From Planctomycetaceae bacterium (GTDB lineage Bacteria; Planctomycetota; Planctomycetia; Pirellulales; PALSA-1355), in NCBI GenBank assembly GCA_005773095.1, contig SXHT01000088.1, positions 1-16,757 on the forward strand: a stretch of DNA of 16,757 nucleotides. Direction: 5' to 3'. The translations under genes and the position numbers were made by a program. The notes beneath the pieces were generated by a model. That model was not told the DNA's origin, did not search any database, and was given only the letters and a program-made list of their open reading frames with translations. Below, piece after piece: positions 1-7,329 of this stretch; position 1 is the stretch's first letter; each line of letters begins with the position of its first letter.

Positions 1-198
1 ATTGCTTCCTTGCAATGCCGAACATAAGCGATTTCACCCAAATAGCGCTAGCCCAATATTCGCACCTGCTCGTCCCCGTCGTCCCGGCCAAGCCGCCGCT
101 ATCAGTCCGCCAAACCCCGGTGGGGGAACTAAACTGCTACCGGCAAATCGCATGGCAAATCCACGCGGATAAGGTTTTTGATAGGGACAGCCAATGCC

Positions 199-582
199 TC
201 ACAAAGGAGGGAAGCCGACGAAGGCGCCAATGCCGTACAGGAGCCAATGAGCGCCAAAGTACAGAAGGGAAAAGGCCAATTCGCACTGTTTTCTCCACCC
301 GCGCGCGTTCCACCGGAGAAACGCAATTCTGAAAGATAGCGCGAGCGCGATGCTGAAATAGCCGAACCAGAACCAAGGCCACCACCGAAAGTCCATTCCG
401 TGGAACAGGCCTTGCAGCTCCAAGATCTGACCGACACTGTGAGGGGCGGTTGCCAAAATCAGAACACCTTCCAAGTCTAACCGAGCCTGCTGCCGCCGAG
501 CTGTAGTAGGCAGCGCGGCGGTCAGCAGTACGATGGCTGGCGGGACAAGCATGACTAGGAAGAAAAGCTGTACCTCATCCAC
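199..582 (-). CDS. Small multi-pass membrane protein, candidate RHS immunity protein
   Basis: This is a 127-residue protein of unrecognised family. Hydrophobic stretches at about residues 5-25, 65-85 and 103-125 suggest three to four membrane segments. A Trp-rich patch (WWPWFWFGYF) lies near residue 67. The start is GTG, preceded by a good ribosome binding site (GAGGTGA, four bases upstream), which supports it as a real gene. It lies 87 bp downstream of the RHS C-terminus on the same strand, with no terminator visible between them. In polymorphic toxin systems the gene just after the toxin tip often encodes immunity, and membrane immunity proteins are known. The immunity role is inferred from position only; an unrelated membrane protein is equally compatible with the sequence. 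Confidence 0.6.
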   Translation of the reverse strand: MDEVQLFFLVMLVPPAIVLLTAALPTTARRQQARLDLEGVLILATAPHSVGQILELQGLFHGMDFRWWPWFWFGYFSIALALSFRIAFLRWNARGWRKQCELAFSLLYFGAHWLLYGIGAFVGFPPL

Positions 583-669
583 GCTTCACCTCGAAAATAC
601 GCGTAAGACTGTCAGGGTATCGAAACAGGCGTAACACGTGCCAATCTCCGTGAAATGGATTTCGGCACC

Positions 670-1875
670 TTAGAGCTTCTCGTCACCGGGGGCATCTTTT
701 CCGTCGCCCGCCTTAATAAAGTTGTCGAGACGCTTTAGGGCGTTGGGTTGATTTGCCATGCTATGCTGACCCACGCGCTGAAAATCAATGTAGAAGCTGT
801 GGGACGGAACAAAGCTGCCGCCGAACTTTATCTTTGCCGTTTCGTCGCAGCACAGTTCGTACTCGATTCTGCTCCACGCAAATGGTGCCCAGTACCTTGT
901 GGTAATTTTACCAGCCACATTTTCGACCCAACCAAGACGAAAACGTTGAATAGACGTGACCTTGTAACAGGTCTTTCCCTTCGGTGCCGGAGTCTCCTCG
1001 ATTGTTTGGGGGCCAGCGATGCCTTTGCTGTATATCGTCCCGACAACCGGAATGCGGATCGGAGTATAGCCTACATGTTGGTGGAGTACCTTGCCTGCCG
1101 TGACGATCTTGCCATCCTCACAACACAATGTCAGTTGAAGTTCATGTACGTTGCGGTATTCCTTTGTGGACTTGAAACTTCCGAGGCTTCGTCGATCCTC
1201 GCCAGGGTTGCGTTCTGCCGGGGAACCGAGGAAGTTCTCCGGCGGCTGGGGGTTAGCGCTCGGGTTCAGTAGCACGGGAGCGCCTTTGGTCTCCTCGATC
1301 CATGAGATAGTATTCGTGAACGGTCCAATAACGAAGTAGATCAAGCCCGTTGGATCGACGTAAACGACTGGATTGTCGCCGACGTAGCGGTAGAGATTGA
1401 TGTCCGCTTGCATCGGATCCCGCCCGACAAACCTCCCAAGCGTGGGATGATAATACCGAGCCCGGTAATAATCCAGGCCGGTGTCGACATCAAGACTTCG
1501 ACCAGTGAACCGATATTCCCAATCGACGTCTGACACGCCATCACCGTCGTCTGCGAAGTTGGCGTCCAAGACTTTCGCCTGCCCATAAGGATCGTATTGG
1601 AACCGCTCTTGCACCGTGCTGCTGGCGTTGGTCAGCGCCGTGACGCTGTAGAGAGCGTCGTTGGTCGCGTACAGCCGTTCCTCCAAACCGGAACCGCTCA
1701 CGCCGTAGTTGCCCGTGGCGCCGCTGGCATCCGCATTGCGATCCCGGACGATCAATTCATCGACGTAACGCTCGCCCCACACGTACTGACGGTCGGCGGC
1801 GGTGGCCGAATCGACCCGTTCCTCGAGCACCTGGTCCATCTCGCTGTGATAGATCAGAACAGGGTCGGCCGCCAC
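670..1875 (-). CDS. RHS repeat-associated core protein, C-terminal part with unknown tip domain
   Basis: This ORF encodes only the C-terminal end of an RHS/YD-repeat protein. Residues 1-120 contain the run-up typical of planctomycete RHS proteins (DRQYVWGERYVDELIVRD, ERFQYDPYGQ). Residues 121-178 are the RHS core (FTGRSLDVDTGLDYYRARYY, LGRFVGRDP, ending YVDPTGL). Residues 179-401 form a tip of about 224 residues with no motif I recognise. The tip has two CC pairs (251-252 and 342-343) in similar beta-strand contexts. Full-length RHS proteins are usually well over 1000 residues. Here the frame closes at a stop about 94 bp upstream of the GTG start (1969-1971), and YD repeats are absent, so the gene is 5'-truncated. 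It may be a silent orphan tip cassette or a pseudogene. RHS tips are commonly toxins; that role is inferred here. Confidence 0.85.
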   Translation of the reverse strand: MAADPVLIYHSEMDQVLEERVDSATAADRQYVWGERYVDELIVRDRNADASGATGNYGVSGSGLEERLYATNDALYSVTALTNASSTVQERFQYDPYGQAKVLDANFADDGDGVSDVDWEYRFTGRSLDVDTGLDYYRARYYHPTLGRFVGRDPMQADINLYRYVGDNPVVYVDPTGLIYFVIGPFTNTISWIEETKGAPVLLNPSANPQPPENFLGSPAERNPGEDRRSLGSFKSTKEYRNVHELQLTLCCEDGKIVTAGKVLHQHVGYTPIRIPVVGTIYSKGIAGPQTIEETPAPKGKTCYKVTSIQRFRLGWVENVAGKITTRYWAPFAWSRIEYELCCDETAKIKFGGSFVPSHSFYIDFQRVGQHSMANQPNALKRLDNFIKAGDGKDAPGDEKL

Positions 1876-2099
1876 AAAAGGATGTTTTCGGAGTCGGGTA
1901 CCCTCTGGGTGACACAGCCCGGTTGTACCTCTGCGGGCACCGTGCGCAGCATGGTCGGCTTCGCCCTGTCAGTTGCCTGACACGACGCATCACTCGAGGC
2001 CAAGGCGACTGGCTAGGTCTTACCTTGTACGACTCTTGCATTCGCTACCTTCCTCCGGCTTATCGCCGACGCACCCTGACACCTTTTCTTCCGCTTTTC
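1876..2099. other. Junction between RHS fragment and GH32 fragment, possible group II intron remnant
   Basis: No gene is supported here. The minus strand includes a stretch (about 1990-2045, GAGTCGTACAAGG through GGCCTCGAGT) that resembles, from memory, the RNA-coding part upstream of group II intron reverse transcriptases. No reverse transcriptase is present and no catalytic domain V could be identified. The 3' edge carries an 11-bp perfect tandem duplication. The segment separates two gene ends on opposite strands and is best read as a recombination or insertion scar. Confidence 0.3.
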
Positions 2100-2104
2100 T
2101 TCCG
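2083..2104. repeat. 11-bp tandem duplication
   Basis: The unit CTTTTCTTCCG occurs twice head-to-tail without mismatch at 2083-2093 and 2094-2104. It lies exactly where the recognisable GH32 coding sequence begins. It may be a slippage product or a scar from the event that removed the rest of the GH32 gene. Confidence 0.7.
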
Positions 2105-2273
2105 CCGGATACTCGTTGACCGCACTTCAATCGAAGTCTTTGGAAATCACGGGGAGAAAAGTCTCAGCAAGTGCGTCCTTCCCGGCCAGTCCGACTCTCC
2201 CCTCGCACTCTCCACGAGCGGCGGTGATGCTCACATCAAGTCCATCAAGGTACGCCCCGTGAATTCGATGTGA
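2100..2273 (+). pseudogene. GH32 (levanase/invertase-type) C-terminal fragment
   Basis: The frame reads ILVDRTSIEVFGNHGE, then a Leu-rich strand, then GGDAHIKSIKV and a stop. This matches the last strands of the C-terminal beta-sandwich of glycoside hydrolase family 32, where R-[TS]-S-[IV]-E-[IV]-F is a hallmark. The family normally has about 450-600 residues with an N-terminal five-bladed catalytic propeller; only about 55 residues remain, so no activity is possible. The open frame continues upstream to 1923, but that part bears no GH32 resemblance. It is the only credible coding remnant on the plus strand and faces the end of the SulP gene. It indicates that a fructan-degrading enzyme gene once stood here or was carried in by rearrangement. 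Confidence 0.75.
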
Positions 2274-2357
2274 AAGGATGTGGAAATATTGGATGATTAA
2301 CTGTTCGCTTTCGCGTCGCTGTTTGGTCCCTAAGGGCGCGTCCGGATTCAGGTGGAA

Positions 2358-4340
2358 TTAAAAATCGTCCTGGCGCAGCACCTCAACGGTCTCCGCGCAT
2401 GCGGTGACGCGATGGTGTGGGGAAACGTCAGCACGGAGATAATCCAAGATACGGTCGGCAACCACGAGGGGCACAACCGCTTCCAACCGAATCTGGGCGT
2501 TGTGCTCCCCGTTCCCTTCGGTCAACGCGGTACGGCCCGCACCGTGGCAATGGATCGCCGTGTAGCCGGACGCTCCCAGCTCGACGAATTTGCGACTCAG
2601 CTTTTGCTCGAGCGATTCCTCGGCTACGACTGTCACGCGCCGCAAGCGTGTCATCGCTCGCTTCCGAGCCGCTCGAGCATGGTCCGACAATCGACGATGT
2701 CCTTCCAGCCCACAGATCTTCAGGTTTACTCCGGCATTTTCAAAGTCGGCTTCCAGCTCGTGCAGTTTTTCCATCACGCTATGATCCACGAGCTTGCACT
2801 GCGCCAAGTCGACGACGACGTTCTTGCCTTCGACGAGTCCGAGCCGCACCAACTGCCGTCGAAAGAGGATCCAGTTGGTAAAGACGGCCGAATAACGGGC
2901 GCGGACAATGGCCGTGCGGTCATCGCGCATTTCTAAATCCAAGTACGACTTGAACAGCGATCGGACGGGAACTCCATGGACCAGATGTGTCACCAATTCG
3001 ACGCCGATGCCTATTAGGATTCCCCACAACAGATCGGTCGCCAGGACGCCGACGAGCGTGGCTACAAAGATCAGTAGTTGCTCTTTGCCGATCTTGTAGA
3101 CGTGCAGGAACTCCGAAGGATGGGTGAGTCGGAAGCCGGTGTAGATGAGCATCGACGCCAGGGCCGCCAATGGAATGCGGTGCAAGACGGTCGGAATCAA
3201 GGCCACGCTTGCCAACAAGAAGATTCCATGCCACATGTTCGCAAAACGGGTCCGCGCTCCGTTGTCGATATTGGCCTTGCTACGCACGATTTCGGAGATC
3301 ATCGGGAGGCCGCCGACAAGTGCGCTGCACATGTTGGCCGTGCCAACGGCCACGATGTCGCGATCGAGGTTCGTCTTTCGCTTCCAGGGATCGATGATAT
3401 CGATCGCCTTGGCCGATAGAATCGATTCCAGGCTGCCGATCACGAAGAACATAAAGACCCACTTGAGCGCTTCGGGGAGGTGCTCGCCGCTAAATACAGA
3501 AAAATCCGGCGTCGCGATGTAGTCGAACATGCCGAACACACGGTCGGGCATGTTGACCAGATACGCTTTGCCGATTTCATACGTATGGCCGTGAAATCTG
3601 TAGATATGGGTGTGGAGCAAGTCGAAGTACATTCCCATGGGGACGGTGACCAGTAACACGATGAGAGCCGCCGGAGCCGCTTTCAGCCTGGGATGGTGTT
3701 TTTGCACCCACGGCCACAGGAACATGATCAGTACGCCCACGCCGCCGATCAATGCGATCTCGGGATTCATCTCACGAAAATATTTCGGAATCTTCCTAAT
3801 CATCTCCAACGGCTCGCCTTTGCTGGCGACACCGAGGGCCACAGGTACTTGTTTGACCATGATGATCACGCCGATCGCCGCCAGCATGCCATGTACGGCT
3901 GCCAGTGGAAAGAACTCGCCCAGGATGCCTGCCCGCGCGAGACCGAAGACGATCTGTAACACCGCGGCAACGACGCCCACTGCTAGCGCCATCCGGTAAG
4001 CCGACATATCCGCGTCGCTAAACCCGCCGATCACACCGTCGCCGCCAAACGCCTCGACACAGCCAATCGCGATCACGATCAAACCCGCGGCGGGGCCCTT
4101 GATCGTTAATTCCGAGTTGCTGATGAAGGTGGTCACGATCGCCCCGATGATGGCGGTAAAGATGCCGGCGATCGCCGGATACCCGCAGGCCAGCGAAATG
4201 CCCAGGCACAGCGGCAAGGCGATGAGAAAGACGAGGAATCCGGAAAGGATGTCGTACCGCCAGTATTTGCCAAAACCGGCGAGGTTGCCTATCGGCTTCT
4301 GGCCGAAAGCGGCGGCGATTGCGTGGGTTTGTTCCGGCAT
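2358..4340 (-). CDS. SulP-family anion (likely bicarbonate) transporter with STAS and C-terminal PII-like domain
   Basis: This is a 660-residue inner-membrane protein with three parts. Residues 25-455 are a SulP/SLC26 transport domain (GYPAIAGIFTAIIGA at 53, the GPAAGLIVIAIG loop at 82, IGSLESILSAKAID at 301, SKANIDNGART at 354). Residues 470-560 are a STAS domain (VVVDLAQCKLVDHSVMEKL at 508). Residues 566-660 resemble SbtB/GlnB-like PII proteins: RRVTVVAEESLEQKL, then GASGYTA at 589, a loop of about 20 residues in the T-loop position, an IRLEAVVPLVVADRILDYL helix-strand, and the terminal TVEVLRQDDF. PII-like proteins regulate bicarbonate transporters, so the fused domain is probably a nucleotide-responsive regulator. 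It is the last gene of the dab operon, 60 bp after the NuoM-like gene. The ribosome binding site is weak. Sulfate transport is the main alternative. Confidence 0.88.
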   Translation of the reverse strand: MPEQTHAIAAAFGQKPIGNLAGFGKYWRYDILSGFLVFLIALPLCLGISLACGYPAIAGIFTAIIGAIVTTFISNSELTIKGPAAGLIVIAIGCVEAFGGDGVIGGFSDADMSAYRMALAVGVVAAVLQIVFGLARAGILGEFFPLAAVHGMLAAIGVIIMVKQVPVALGVASKGEPLEMIRKIPKYFREMNPEIALIGGVGVLIMFLWPWVQKHHPRLKAAPAALIVLLVTVPMGMYFDLLHTHIYRFHGHTYEIGKAYLVNMPDRVFGMFDYIATPDFSVFSGEHLPEALKWVFMFFVIGSLESILSAKAIDIIDPWKRKTNLDRDIVAVGTANMCSALVGGLPMISEIVRSKANIDNGARTRFANMWHGIFLLASVALIPTVLHRIPLAALASMLIYTGFRLTHPSEFLHVYKIGKEQLLIFVATLVGVLATDLLWGILIGIGVELVTHLVHGVPVRSLFKSYLDLEMRDDRTAIVRARYSAVFTNWILFRRQLVRLGLVEGKNVVVDLAQCKLVDHSVMEKLHELEADFENAGVNLKICGLEGHRRLSDHARAARKRAMTRLRRVTVVAEESLEQKLSRKFVELGASGYTAIHCHGAGRTALTEGNGEHNAQIRLEAVVPLVVADRILDYLRADVSPHHRVTACAETVEVLRQDDF

Positions 4341-4400
4341 GGTTCGAGTCTCGAAAAATGGTTGTCGGGAAGACCGAACTGTATCGAGTTCGGCGACGTG

Positions 4401-5882
4401 TTAGCGGTTGGCGGTGAATCGGCGGTGAGTCGTGCGGACGGATCGCATGTTTCTGTCAGCGGTCTTTGTTTCGTGTGGAGCGCCGGGAATGGACGGCTGG
4501 ACTTCGCGGCGCGAGATAATCTCGGTGGCTGCATGGTAGCGTGAAGTGACGCCCGGTTGCGGAATCAAACCACCTCCAATGATCAAGCTGCTCAACGCAA
4601 GGACGGCGACCTTTTCCGGACGGCGAGCCCTCAGCGAAATCGACGCCGTGTGCTCGGTCCCGGTAAACAAGCGGAAATAGGCGTGCAACACTGCAATGCC
4701 GTTAAGCGCCGCGGTGAAAACGAGCAGCATGCCGACGTAGGGATAAACGCTCACGGTTCCCTCCACCAATAGCTCGGCTCCCACGAAACCCACGGTGCCG
4801 GGAAAACCGATGCTGGCCAATCCCGTCAGCAAGAAGAATACCGCCAGACTCGGCATGTGCTCGTATAAACCGTGATAGTCGGCCAACGACAGACGGCCGG
4901 TGCGAGATTCCAAGGCCCGCAGCGTGAGTCCGAATCCAGCCAGCGACATGCCGACGCTCAGCCACACGCACAGGCCACCGGTCAAACCAAGGGGCGTGGC
5001 GACTTCCAGACCGACCAAAACCAGCGAAGAGTGGCTAAGGAACAGGTAGCAGAAAAACCGACGTGCCTCGTGCTGCACCAGCGCCATGCCCGCGGCATAA
5101 ACGGCCGTCACTAGTGAAACCAGAGCGATGGTGCGTAATGCCCAATCCGGCGCGATGGGCAGCACGAGCCGCACCGCCGCATACGCTCCCGCCATCGGCG
5201 TGACGTAGAGCAACGCGGTAGCGAAGGTCGCCTTTTCGAACAAGTCGGTCATCCAACAGTGAACGGGTACGCTGCCGCTGCGAATCAAGACCGCCGCGAT
5301 CATCATCCAGACGGCATAGATCGAATGCGTCGACCGGTTCCCCTCCGCTTCAATGATGGCCCAGCCGCCGGCCAACAGCCCTAGGAACAGCACCATGTGC
5401 AACAGGAACGGCCACAGGGAACGTCGCCGGCTTCGCAGCTCCAGGGCGGGTGGAATCGTCTGTGCTGCCAGTAGACCGATAATGCCCCACGGCGTGCGGC
5501 AACTTAGGAGCGCCAGGAGCAGCCCCAGCGAAACGAGTTTCGAGACGAAAGGAAACCGCCGAACCTTCGTCCGCAACGTCGCCAGGGTCGTAACGAAGTA
5601 TAGAAGGGCTCCCAACGGCAGCAGCGGTGCGCTCAATTCATCGACCACCAGGGCATCCTCTCCGAGAAATGAGGATACAGCATCCCATGGGTCATGTGCT
5701 TCGAAGGTGTCTAGGGTGCTGAAATCCTCCCAAGCACCGCAGGCGACGAAAAGCGCCAAGCCCATGAAAATCAGGGTTCGCGTGCGGGCCCGCTCGGGAT
5801 CGCGCTCACGGCCAACCAACAGCGCTCCAACAAGCGGTGTGACAATCGCCAATTCGAGCCAAGGTAGGTGAAGTTGAAGCAT
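4401..5882 (-). CDS. NuoM/MrpD-like proton-conducting membrane subunit
   Basis: This is a 493-residue protein with roughly twelve to fourteen hydrophobic segments. It belongs to the antiporter-like family of complex I subunits (NuoL/M/N, MrpA/D). Recognisable pieces are VPVHCWMTDLFEKATFATAL at 205, LSHSSLVLVGLEVATPLG at 282 and LLTGLASIGFPGTVGFVGAE at 351. Several usual ion-path residues are altered. The lysine before the VPxHxW motif is RSG here, and the TM5 glutamate motif (WExxG) is absent, with AQTIPPALE in that region. The last ~45 residues are polar and variable. It starts 12 bp after the dabB stop and lacks a clear ribosome binding site, so translational coupling is likely. It may pair with DabB to give a two-subunit membrane arm for DabA. 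No NADH dehydrogenase module is nearby. Confidence 0.85.
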   Translation of the reverse strand: MLQLHLPWLELAIVTPLVGALLVGRERDPERARTRTLIFMGLALFVACGAWEDFSTLDTFEAHDPWDAVSSFLGEDALVVDELSAPLLPLGALLYFVTTLATLRTKVRRFPFVSKLVSLGLLLALLSCRTPWGIIGLLAAQTIPPALELRSRRRSLWPFLLHMVLFLGLLAGGWAIIEAEGNRSTHSIYAVWMMIAAVLIRSGSVPVHCWMTDLFEKATFATALLYVTPMAGAYAAVRLVLPIAPDWALRTIALVSLVTAVYAAGMALVQHEARRFFCYLFLSHSSLVLVGLEVATPLGLTGGLCVWLSVGMSLAGFGLTLRALESRTGRLSLADYHGLYEHMPSLAVFFLLTGLASIGFPGTVGFVGAELLVEGTVSVYPYVGMLLVFTAALNGIAVLHAYFRLFTGTEHTASISLRARRPEKVAVLALSSLIIGGGLIPQPGVTSRYHAATEIISRREVQPSIPGAPHETKTADRNMRSVRTTHRRFTANR

Positions 5883-5894
5883 GAGTATTGAATG

Positions 5895-7289
5895 CTAAAG
5901 TCTCAGTTCTTCCACGACCTCGGCATGTACTTCCACGGCGTCCGACTCGCGCGATCGGCCGCCGGAAAGAAAATCGGTCCAACGGCGTTCCGCCGCGTCG
6001 CACCATCGAAAGACGCGCAGGAATGGATGGGCGACGCATTCATCAAGTAAGCCATCGAGGTATCCGCGCTCCATGGCAAAGCGGTAGCACCACAGGCGCG
6101 CTGGTGCGGGGATCACGCGCGCCCAGATTCCTTGCTGATGGTGCAAGTGGCCGCCGATGGCGTTTTCGAGCGTATGGTAGTCATGCAGCAACGTCGGGGC
6201 GCGAAGCAATTGCAATGTTCGCAGGCAAGCGTGGCCCAGAATGTGGATCAGCGCGATGTACCGCAGGCCGAGTCCGATCTCCGCCACGATGAGGCCGACC
6301 TGCGTGAGCGACGCATAGGCCAGGGCGCTCTTGATGTCGGTCTGGACGCGGGCGGTGATCGCTGCGAATAGGGCGGTGACGAGTCCCACCCCGACAACCG
6401 CCGCCGAAAGCCAGATGGAGAGTTCCAAGATCGGACTGACCCGGAGCAGCAGAAACGCGCCCAGGTGCACCGACAGTGCACCATAGAAGATCGCGCTCGA
6501 AGGAGTGGGGCCTTCCATCGCGCGCGGAAGCCAGCCGGACAACGGCACGAGCGCCGATTTGCCGGCCGCGGCGACGAGGAGCAGCAAGCCGACAAAAAGC
6601 GCTTGGCGCGGCGTTAAAGAGGCGACGCGCTCCGGCCACGAACCGCTCCCCATCAGCCGGTCGAAGTCGCCCGCGCCGGTCATGTGATGCAGCGCGACAG
6701 CCGCGATCAGGAAGGCCGCGTCGGCCAGGCGGTACACGCTCCACACTCGCAGGCCATTGCGGACCGGCGCCGTGCGTTCCTGAAAAAACGCCACCAGCAA
6801 CGCCGAGGACAACCCGACTAGCTCCCAGCCAAAAAACAGGACCTCGATCGTGCCGGCCAGCGAGGTGATGACCATGCCCAGCGTGAAGAACGCGTAGCTG
6901 ACATAGAACCGGCCGTATCCCGGCTCGCGGTGCAGGTAGCGGCTGGTAAAGGCTCCCACGGTTCCGCAAAGCAGATACGACAAGATCACGAACGGAACGC
7001 TGAGACGGTCGAAGACGAACTTCAGATGGAAGTGAAAATGCTGCTGGGGGATGACGACCCAATCTCCCAATTCGATCGCCACGTGCCGCGTGCCAAAAAC
7101 GAGCATCATTCCCAGGATCGCGACCGCTGCGGTCAGGCCCACCATGATCGAGGCGTACGTGCAGCGGTTGATTGATTCCTCGCCGAGGGGCCGCCCTACA
7201 ATCGCCCTCAATCCCAATGCCCCCAGCAGAGCCGCCGGGCATACCACGACGCAGATTCCGAGAACATGGAAAATGGTGTCAGTGTCCAT
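5895..7289 (-). CDS. dabB: DabB, NuoL-like membrane subunit of DIC uptake complex
   Basis: This 464-residue polytopic protein belongs to the NuoL branch of proton-conducting antiporter-like subunits, of the DabB type paired with DUF2309 proteins. Visible signatures are SRYLHREPGYGRFYVSYAFF at 116, the TM5 motif FFGWELVGLSSALLVAFF at 152 with E156, AAGKSALVPLSGWLPRAMEG at 241 with K244, PTPSSAIFYGALSVHLGAF at 261, and QTDIKSALAYASLTQVGLI at 316 with K320. The family's conserved Glu/Lys ion-path residues are therefore kept. DabB is shorter than NuoL (about 600) and ends here with a charged tail. The gene lies 40 bp after dabA. In the characterised DAB complex of Halothiobacillus, the DabB-type subunit anchors DabA and energises one-way CO2 hydration by cation flux. 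ATG start. Confidence 0.9.
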   Translation of the reverse strand: MDTDTIFHVLGICVVVCPAALLGALGLRAIVGRPLGEESINRCTYASIMVGLTAAVAILGMMLVFGTRHVAIELGDWVVIPQQHFHFHLKFVFDRLSVPFVILSYLLCGTVGAFTSRYLHREPGYGRFYVSYAFFTLGMVITSLAGTIEVLFFGWELVGLSSALLVAFFQERTAPVRNGLRVWSVYRLADAAFLIAAVALHHMTGAGDFDRLMGSGSWPERVASLTPRQALFVGLLLLVAAAGKSALVPLSGWLPRAMEGPTPSSAIFYGALSVHLGAFLLLRVSPILELSIWLSAAVVGVGLVTALFAAITARVQTDIKSALAYASLTQVGLIVAEIGLGLRYIALIHILGHACLRTLQLLRAPTLLHDYHTLENAIGGHLHHQQGIWARVIPAPARLWCYRFAMERGYLDGLLDECVAHPFLRVFRWCDAAERRWTDFLSGGRSRESDAVEVHAEVVEELRL

Positions 7290-7329
7290 CGATGATCTTC
7301 TGGTTAAACTCGTAGTCGCTCAAACAGGT

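Noticed and set aside
748..1272. 174-residue plus-strand ORF
   Set aside because: It is antisense to the RHS tip, which has recognisable RHS core sequence in the same gene; no motif or ribosome binding site is seen for the plus-strand frame.
1923..2099. N-terminal extension of the GH32 frame as part of a real 116-residue protein
   Set aside because: The sequence is basic and low in family resemblance, GH32 homology starts only at about 2100, and the extension overlaps the possible intron remnant.
2280..2357. Terminator after the SulP gene
   Set aside because: Only short stems such as CCCTTAGGG are present and no T-run follows on the minus strand.
6181..7242. 353-residue minus-strand ORF overlapping dabB
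   Set aside because: It is an out-of-frame, Arg/Pro/Gly-rich reading of dabB caused by high GC content.
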